A stretch of 64,000 bases of DNA. It comes from Trichococcus flocculiformis (GTDB taxonomy: Bacteria > Bacillota > Bacilli > Lactobacillales > Aerococcaceae). This document shows, in pieces, positions 57,188 through 64,000 of the stretch. Below the pieces are notes generated by a model. The model had not been told where the DNA came from. It saw nothing but the letters and a program-made list of their open reading frames with translations, and did no database searches. A program made the translations under genes and the position numbers. The stretch spans positions 148,292 to 212,291 of the forward strand of contig NZ_FOQC01000001.1 in NCBI RefSeq assembly GCF_900113645.1. The letters run 5' to 3'. Positions within the stretch are counted from its first letter, which is position 1, and the number at the start of each line of letters is the position of its first letter.

Positions 57188-58369
57188 TCACCCCTCAACC
57201 GTTTCGATGTCCGCGGTTGTCTCGATTACTTCTTCCGCCGGCATTTCGGGCTCTATGTCTCCCCAAATTGTGTCATAGACCATATCCACAATGGATGTGC
57301 GGGTAATCAAGCCGATAAGCTGATTATTTTCATTGACCACAGGAATATTTTTGTAACCCAATTTCAAGATCCGTTGTAAAGCATCCCGGACGAGTGTACC
57401 TTCACGAACAAAGGAAACCTCACTCATGACCTCGCCGACAGTGACTGGACGGCGTCGGTTGGTGTCGATCGCTTCGACACTCAACATGCCCAACAAGATA
57501 TCATCCGCATCGGTCACGAACAAACTATCGACACGACGGGTGCGCATCAATTTGATGGCTTCAGAAAGATTTTGGTCTGACGAAACCGAAACTGGGCCGC
57601 GGATCATGATCTGCTCAACAGTGCGGAAGTTCGTACGTGCTTGGCTCAGACGTTCTTCGCCTATAAAGTTTTCGACGAATGCGTTCGCAGGATCCATCAG
57701 GATATTGTCGGGTGTGTCGAATTGAACGACTTTTCCGTCTTGCATGATGACGATCCGGTCTGCCAGTTTCAAAGCTTCATCCATATCATGTGTGACGAAG
57801 ATAACCGTTTTTCCCAATTCGCGTTGCAGTTCTTTGAGGGTTTCTTGCAGGGAATCGCGAGTGATCGGATCCAAAGCTCCAAAAGGTTCATCCATCAAAA
57901 TGATGTCCTGGTCAGCTGCCAAAGCCCGGATAACACCGATACGTTGTTGTTGCCCGCCAGACAGTTCGGATGGATAGCGTTCGAGAAAATCCAAAGGTAG
58001 GTCGACTTTTTGAATCAGCTCTTCTGCAATCTTTCTTTGTTTTTCGACAGGCCATTTCAATAGTTTTGGAACCATAACGATGTTATCGAAGATAGTCATG
58101 TGGGGCATCAGGCCGATCTGCTGGATGACGTAGCCGATTTGGCGTCTCAGTTCCACCGCGTTCATGTCCTTGCTGTTTTTTCCGTTGATCAAAATTTCAC
58201 CGGAGGTTGGTTCGATCATGCGGTTGATCATCCGCATAGAGGTTGTTTTGCCGCTGCCGCTCGTCCCGATGAATACAATGAACTCTCCGTCATTGAATGT
58301 CAGGTTCAGAGAATCCACAGCAATTTTCCCGCCTGGGAATCGTTTAGTAAGATTTTTAAATTCTATCAT
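57188..58369 (-). CDS. opuCA: Compatible-solute ABC transporter ATP-binding protein with CBS domains (OpuCA type)
   Basis: A 393-residue ABC ATPase with Walker A GTSGSGKTT, signature LSGGQQQR and Walker B IILMDEPFGALDP. Two C-terminal CBS domains follow (about 250-375), the part that senses ionic strength or cyclic-di-AMP in relatives. ATG 58369 follows AAGAGGTGAAA. First gene of the opuC operon. Confidence 0.9.
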   Translation of the reverse strand: MIEFKNLTKRFPGGKIAVDSLNLTFNDGEFIVFIGTSGSGKTTSMRMINRMIEPTSGEILINGKNSKDMNAVELRRQIGYVIQQIGLMPHMTIFDNIVMVPKLLKWPVEKQRKIAEELIQKVDLPLDFLERYPSELSGGQQQRIGVIRALAADQDIILMDEPFGALDPITRDSLQETLKELQRELGKTVIFVTHDMDEALKLADRIVIMQDGKVVQFDTPDNILMDPANAFVENFIGEERLSQARTNFRTVEQIMIRGPVSVSSDQNLSEAIKLMRTRRVDSLFVTDADDILLGMLSVEAIDTNRRRPVTVGEVMSEVSFVREGTLVRDALQRILKLGYKNIPVVNENNQLIGLITRTSIVDMVYDTIWGDIEPEMPAEEVIETTADIETVEG

Positions 58370-58466
58370 GGTTTCACCTCTTAGTATTTTTAGGTTCACA
58401 AATGTCTTACTCTACCTTAACGCGCAACAAAGCCTTTTTGCAAATGATAAGGTTGAAATCTTGTGA

Positions 58467-58486
58467 AAAAAACGCACTTTCGGAAG
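58467..58486 (-). promoter_or_regulatory. Short hairpin with T run upstream of opuCA
   Basis: On the minus strand AACGC, ten bases, GCGTT, then further T residues. It lies about 95 bases before opuCA. The stem is only five pairs, so an attenuator is possible but weak. The 390-base divergent gap 58370-58759 also holds a GGGTTA/TAACCC repeat (58590-58605) and the cre-like site. Confidence 0.3.
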
Positions 58487-58698
58487 CGTTACCATTGTTG
58501 CGATGACGGTATATTTTCGACAAATTTTTATATTTTTAAATTTACGCATTCTGAATGTCTCCAAATTGACAAACGTGACAGTAAATATAGGGTTAGAGAT
58601 AACCCGGAATCATGCTGGGAAAGAATAAAAAATAATTGGGAATCACAAAAAAGAATGCTAGGATAATAGCAAGAGCAAATGCGCAGAGATGTGAATAA

Positions 58699-60404
<1,706 letters not shown>

Positions 60405-60472
60405 TTCAGATAACCGAACAAAACTTAAGAATCACTAAAATATTCAGAAACAGACAAATGATACACCCGGTA

Positions 60473-60481
60473 TGTTATAAT
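60473..60481 (+). promoter_or_regulatory. Extended -10 promoter of rapZ-yvcK-whiA
   Basis: TGTTATAAT, 34 bases before the rapZ start; no clear -35. Confidence 0.6.
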
Positions 60482-60515
60482 AGATATATCTATTTTTTTG
60501 ACTGGAGGAATTATC

Positions 60516-61406
60516 ATGGCAGACACTCTCGAATTGGTAGTCATAACGGGGATGAGCGGCGCCGGAAAAACGGTCGCCCTGCAGACATTTGAAGATTTAG
60601 GCTATTTCTGTATAGACAATATGCCCCCAAGTTTGTTACCGAAATTTTGGGAACTTGTAAAAGAATCGGGTAAAATAAGCAGAATCTGCTTAGTAATCGA
60701 TCTGCGCTCCCGGGCATTCTTTGATGAAATCATGTCTGCTGTGGACAGCTTGGACAACACTACTTTCATAACGACTAAGGTCATCTTCCTCGATTCGAAA
60801 GATGACGTGCTTGTTTCCCGATACAAAGAAACAAGAAGAAGTCATCCCCTGACCCAATCAGGCGGAACCGTACTGGAAGGAATCCGTAAAGAGAGAGAAT
60901 TGCTTGAGGACATCCGCAATCGCTCACAGTTGGTCATCGATACAAGCGAGACAACACCCCGTCAATTAAGGGAACGCCTTCTCGACACTTTCAAAGTGGA
61001 CGATAATGACGTTTTCCATATAGAAGTCGTATCTTTTGGTTTCAAGTATGGTTTGCCGATTGATGCCGATATCGTAATGGATGTGCGCTTTTTGCCCAAC
61101 CCGCATTACGTAGATGAATTACGTCCACTGACGGGGCTTGATAAGCCAGTCTATGATTATGTCATGAAGCAACCGGAGACGGAAATATTTTACAAGAAAT
61201 TTCTTGATTTATTGGAATACATCATTCCTGGTTATAAGAAAGAAGGCAAGACCAGTGTGAATATCGCCATTGGTTGTACAGGCGGGCAACACCGCTCGGT
61301 TGCTTTAGCAGAAAGAACCAGCCTTCAATTAGAAAGCGCGGGGTATCAAGTGAATACAACCCACCGCGATCGTAATAAACGCAAAGAGACGGTGAATCGG
61401 TCATGA
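60516..61406 (+). CDS. rapZ: RNase adapter/nucleotide-binding protein RapZ (YvcJ)
   Basis: A 296-residue P-loop protein. The N-terminal GMSGAGKT Walker A and the C-terminal [10 protein letters not shown] phosphosugar-binding motif are typical. E. coli RapZ controls glmS RNA decay; in Firmicutes YvcJ has GTPase activity and affects competence. ATG 60516 follows CTGGAGGAA. It heads the conserved rapZ-yvcK-whiA cluster and overlaps yvcK by four bases. Confidence 0.94.
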   Translation: MADTLELVVITGMSGAGKTVALQTFEDLGYFCIDNMPPSLLPKFWELVKESGKISRICLVIDLRSRAFFDEIMSAVDSLDNTTFITTKVIFLDSKDDVLVSRYKETRRSHPLTQSGGTVLEGIRKERELLEDIRNRSQLVIDTSETTPRQLRERLLDTFKVDDNDVFHIEVVSFGFKYGLPIDADIVMDVRFLPNPHYVDELRPLTGLDKPVYDYVMKQPETEIFYKKFLDLLEYIIPGYKKEGKTSVNIAIGCTGGQHRSVALAERTSLQLESAGYQVNTTHRDRNKRKETVNRS

Positions 61407-62401
61407 GTCAAAATCCGAGCAGAACGAAGAAAATCGTCGTAATCGGCGGCGGAACGGGCCTGCCGGTCATTCTGGAAGAACTGAAGAATCACAATACAGA
61501 CATCACGGCTATTGTCACAGTCGCGGATGACGGCGGCAGCAGCGGCATCATCCGCGACCATGTCAACATTGTGCCTCCCGGGGATATCCGCAACTGTATG
61601 ATCGCGCTTTCCGATATGCCAAAACTGGAAAAGGATATTTTCCAGTACCGTTTCCATTCGAAGGATTCCTTCTTTTCCGGGCACGCCATCGGCAACCTCA
61701 TCATCGTGGCCCTGACTGAAATGAAAGGGAGCATTTTCGATGCCATTCGGTTGCTGTCCGTTATGATGGGCGTTAAAGGCAAAATCTATGCCGCAGCTGA
61801 CGAGCCGCTCTCACTCTATGCAGAGTTCAAGGACGGCACTGTCGTCAAGGGTGAATCGAAAATCGCAAAAAGCCGTAAAAAGATCGAGCGCGTGTATGTC
61901 AAACCTTTGGATGAAACAAGGGAGGCTGTCGCTTCCCGTCACGTCATCAACAGTATCCTGGAGGCGGATATGGTCGTTATCGGACCGGGAAGTCTGTACA
62001 CGAGCATTTTGCCTAACCTGATGATCCATGACCTCGGCCAAGCGGTCATCGATACCAAAGCCGAGAAAGTCTATATCTGTAACATCATGACGCAATTGGG
62101 CGAAACAGAGGGCTTCACTGATGCTGAGCATATCAAGGTATTGCATGATCATCTGAAAGCGAAATTCATTGACACCGTCCTGGTGAACACTGAAAAAGTT
62201 CCGGATGAATACCTGAATCAGCAAGCTGACGAAGAATATTTGCTGCAGGTCCGCCATGATTTCAAAGGATTGCGCGAAGAAAACTGCCGGGTCATTTCTG
62301 CCGATTTCCTGGATATGAAGAACGGCGGCGTATACCACGACGGCAAAAAAGTCGTTTCGGAACTGATCAATCTCATTTCCAATATCAAAACTATCTGTTG
62401 A
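61403..62401 (+). CDS. yvcK: YvcK/GlmR family gluconeogenesis and cell-wall factor
   Basis: A 332-residue CofD-like protein with N-terminal [12 protein letters not shown] and VADDGGSSG motifs. Family members bind UDP-sugars and steer carbon into peptidoglycan precursors, needed for growth on gluconeogenic carbon. It is translationally coupled to rapZ. Confidence 0.93.
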   Translation: MSQNPSRTKKIVVIGGGTGLPVILEELKNHNTDITAIVTVADDGGSSGIIRDHVNIVPPGDIRNCMIALSDMPKLEKDIFQYRFHSKDSFFSGHAIGNLIIVALTEMKGSIFDAIRLLSVMMGVKGKIYAAADEPLSLYAEFKDGTVVKGESKIAKSRKKIERVYVKPLDETREAVASRHVINSILEADMVVIGPGSLYTSILPNLMIHDLGQAVIDTKAEKVYICNIMTQLGETEGFTDAEHIKVLHDHLKAKFIDTVLVNTEKVPDEYLNQQADEEYLLQVRHDFKGLREENCRVISADFLDMKNGGVYHDGKKVVSELINLISNIKTIC

Positions 62402-62443
62402 CCTTTTTTCTGATCGAAAGAAGCTGTCGGAAAGGAGGCGTAT

Positions 62444-63385
62444 ATGTCTTTTGCATCTGAAGTAAAAAAAGAATTGACGACATTGGAAGTGCACCGCGAG
62501 CATGCGAAAGCCGAGTTGACCGCATTGATCCGGATGAGCGGTTCGGTCAGCATCTATAATCAGGCTTTCGTCCTGAATGTCCAGACGGAAAATGCGGCAA
62601 TCGCAAGACGGATGTATGTACTCTTGAAGGACCACTATTCATTCGAAAGCGAATTGCTGGTCCGTCGGAAAATGAAACTGAAGAAAAACAACGTCTATAT
62701 TGTGCGCCTGAAACAAGGCGTCCGGGAACTGCTGAGTGATCTGAATATTTTCGATGGACTGTCGTTCAAGACGCAAGTTTCCGAAGATATCATGAACAAT
62801 AACCAGAAGGAGCGCTCCTACCTACGCGGAGCTTTTATGGCCGGGGGATCGGTGAACAGCCCGGAAACGAGCCGTTACCATCTGGAAATCTATTCCAATT
62901 ATGAGGACCATAATCAGGACATCTGCGACATGATGAATCACTTCGACCTGAATGCGCGGACGATCGAGCGGCGCAACGGTTTCATCACGTATCTGAAGGA
63001 AGCCGAGAAGATTGCTGATTTTCTGGCATTGATCGGTGCCCATAACGCGATGATGAAATTCGAGGACGTCCGGATTATCCGCGATATGCGTAATTCTGTC
63101 AATCGTTTGGTGAATTGCGAGAACGCCAATATGAACAAAACAATCGATGCGGCAGCAAAGCAAGTAGCCAACATCGAATTCATCGAAGCAACAGTAGGTC
63201 TGGAGAAATTACCGGATAAGCTGAAGGAAATCGCAGTCATCCGTTTGGAGAATCCCGACATCAGCCTTAAAGAGCTGGGCGAAATGATCCCGAGTGGAGC
63301 CATATCAAAGTCCGGCATCAATCACCGTTTACGAAAAATAAATGATTTTGCAGATTCGTTGCGGATGAGAAAAACCATCCGCTGA
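62444..63385 (+). CDS. whiA: DNA-binding protein WhiA
   Basis: A 313-residue protein with an N-terminal LAGLIDADG-like fold ([14 protein letters not shown]) and a C-terminal sigma-like helix-turn-helix ([22 protein letters not shown]). In Firmicutes it influences cell division and chromosome segregation. RBS AAAGGAGG. Last gene of the cluster. Confidence 0.95.
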   Translation: MSFASEVKKELTTLEVHREHAKAELTALIRMSGSVSIYNQAFVLNVQTENAAIARRMYVLLKDHYSFESELLVRRKMKLKKNNVYIVRLKQGVRELLSDLNIFDGLSFKTQVSEDIMNNNQKERSYLRGAFMAGGSVNSPETSRYHLEIYSNYEDHNQDICDMMNHFDLNARTIERRNGFITYLKEAEKIADFLALIGAHNAMMKFEDVRIIRDMRNSVNRLVNCENANMNKTIDAAAKQVANIEFIEATVGLEKLPDKLKEIAVIRLENPDISLKELGEMIPSGAISKSGINHRLRKINDFADSLRMRKTIR

Positions 63386-63389
63386 TAAA

Positions 63390-63432
63390 AAAATAAACTC
63401 GGAGACAAAAAAGTCTTTGGGTTTATTTTATT
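63390..63432 (+). terminator. Terminator after whiA
   Basis: AAATAAACTCGGAGAC pairs with GTCTTTGGGTTTATTT with G-U pairs, followed by a T-rich stretch. Confidence 0.75.
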
Positions 63433-63451
63433 TATTAAAATGCACACCTCA

Positions 63452-63467
63452 TTTTTGGCGGATATTA
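63452..63467 (+). promoter_or_regulatory. Putative competence promoter motif before ssbB
   Basis: TTTTT, one base, then GCGGATATTA, 36 bases before the ssbB ATG. It resembles the comFA motif at 16434-16450 and the CG-AT core of streptococcal competence boxes. Confidence 0.4.
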
Positions 63468-63502
63468 CAAACAGTAAGTCAAGCTGAAGGAGGAATGGAA
63501 GG

Positions 63503-63838
63503 ATGAATCAAGTATCATTGATCGGGCGTTTGGTGCGGCCCATGCAAGTGCAACAGGTGAATGGGGAAAGGCAAGTTTGCAACAACACACTGGCGGTGCA
63601 GCGTCTCAGGAAAGCGGATGAGGGTCAACCGCAAGCGGACTTTATACCTGTCGTGTTTTGGGGAGCAACCGCCAATCTGGTCGAACAGTATTGTGCTAAG
63701 GGCAATCAAATCGGTGTCAACGGCCATTTGGTTTCGCGTTCCTATGTCAACAAGCAGGAGCAGCACGTCTATGTCATCGAATTGGTCGTAGAAGAATTGT
63801 ATTTTGTTGAAGCGAAAAGAGAACAGGAAGCAGTCTGA
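63503..63838 (+). CDS. ssbB: Short single-stranded DNA-binding protein (SsbB type)
   Basis: A 111-residue OB-fold protein starting NQVSLIGRL. It is much shorter than housekeeping SSB and lacks the acidic C-terminal tail, like B. subtilis SsbB (YwpH), which protects incoming DNA during transformation. RBS GAAGGAGGAAT. Monocistronic, with a terminator after it. Confidence 0.88.
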   Translation: MNQVSLIGRLVRPMQVQQVNGERQVCNNTLAVQRLRKADEGQPQADFIPVVFWGATANLVEQYCAKGNQIGVNGHLVSRSYVNKQEQHVYVIELVVEELYFVEAKREQEAV

Positions 63839-63849
63839 TGCTCCCGCCC

Positions 63850-63877
63850 AAAAGCCCCGGATTCTGGGGCTTTTTTT
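63850..63877 (+). terminator. Terminator of ssbB
   Basis: AAAAGCCCC pairs with GGGGCTTTT across a seven-base loop, followed by T residues. Confidence 0.9.
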
Positions 63878-63879
63878 GG

Positions 63880-64000
63880 CATATAGGAATTTATAAATTT
63901 TTTCAACTCAGAAGTGCATCACCGTAGGTGTTTCACAAGATTGCAACATGTTTCATGCATCTAAAATGATGTCCAGCTTCACGGGTTAGCCCTTCGGAAA
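63880..64000. other. Unassigned end of the window
   Basis: No gene is supported here. There is an A/T-rich stretch and a small CACC-GTA-GGTG hairpin. A minus-strand frame is open from the window edge to a TGA near 63938 and could be the end of a gene or chance. The next gene is beyond the window. Confidence 0.3.

Noticed and set aside
58463..58666. A 67-codon frame between opuCA and glpK
   Set aside because: It covers AT-rich regulatory DNA with an odd composition and has no ribosome-binding site.

Overview
The window looks like a chromosomal segment of a low-GC Gram-positive lactic acid bacterium, most likely Carnobacteriaceae (Trichococcus-like). This is inferred from gene content: a PTS fructose operon, HPr kinase, Lgt, LiaXYZ, long-form HPF and the rapZ-yvcK-whiA trio. 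Intergenic DNA is compact, Shine-Dalgarno sequences are strong, and gene orders are shared with enterococci and bacilli. No rRNA, tRNA, CRISPR array, prophage or intact insertion sequence was seen. Almost all of it is core genome.

Layout: (1) 56-3639 fruR-fruK-fruA, fructose uptake. (2) 3878-6765 a lone argG and a lone sugar-phosphate transferase that primes polysaccharide synthesis. (3) 7005-9352 pncB-nadE, NAD salvage. (4) 9378-12439 an LTA-synthase-like phosphoglycerol transferase and TagO, both cell-surface polymer enzymes. (5) 12496-15696 an IMPACT-family gene on the minus strand, then a MurE-type ligase and DegV. (6) 15797-19195 thpR, comFA-comFC (DNA uptake) and hpf (ribosome hibernation). 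(7) 19495-25066 secA, prfB with its programmed +1 frameshift, and ftsE-ftsX. (8) 25421-37991 a phosphate block: the PhoP-PhoR two-component system followed by two complete Pst transporter operons of different PstS types, each ending in phoU. Both have TTTACA Pho-box repeats upstream. (9) 38173-41478 an orphan zinc-sensor-like ArsR repressor and uvrA with a LexA box. (10) 41829-44043 liaX-liaY-liaZ, envelope stress. (11) 44270-48679 hprK-lgt-ppaX-gpsA-galU. (12) 48897-51763 trxB and pgcA. (13) The minus-strand block 51829-58369 holds an azoreductase, asnB and a four-gene OpuC-type compatible-solute ABC transporter. (14) 58760-63838 glpK, rapZ-yvcK-whiA and a short competence-type ssb.

Themes that link the genes: PTS and carbon control (FruA, HprK, PpaX, GlpK with a cre-like site), phosphate starvation (PhoPR, two Pst systems), envelope building and defence (LtaS-like, TagO, sugar transferase, GalU, PgcA, LiaXYZ, FtsEX) and competence (ComFA, ComFC, SsbB). 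The most notable points are the paired but unlike Pst systems with 11-bp-phased Pho boxes, and a GlpK that lacks the histidine normally phosphorylated by HPr. A GC-rich approximately 50-bp repeat family occurs in two intergenic regions. A putative promoter motif is shared by comFA and ssbB. I found no clearly new multi-gene system.
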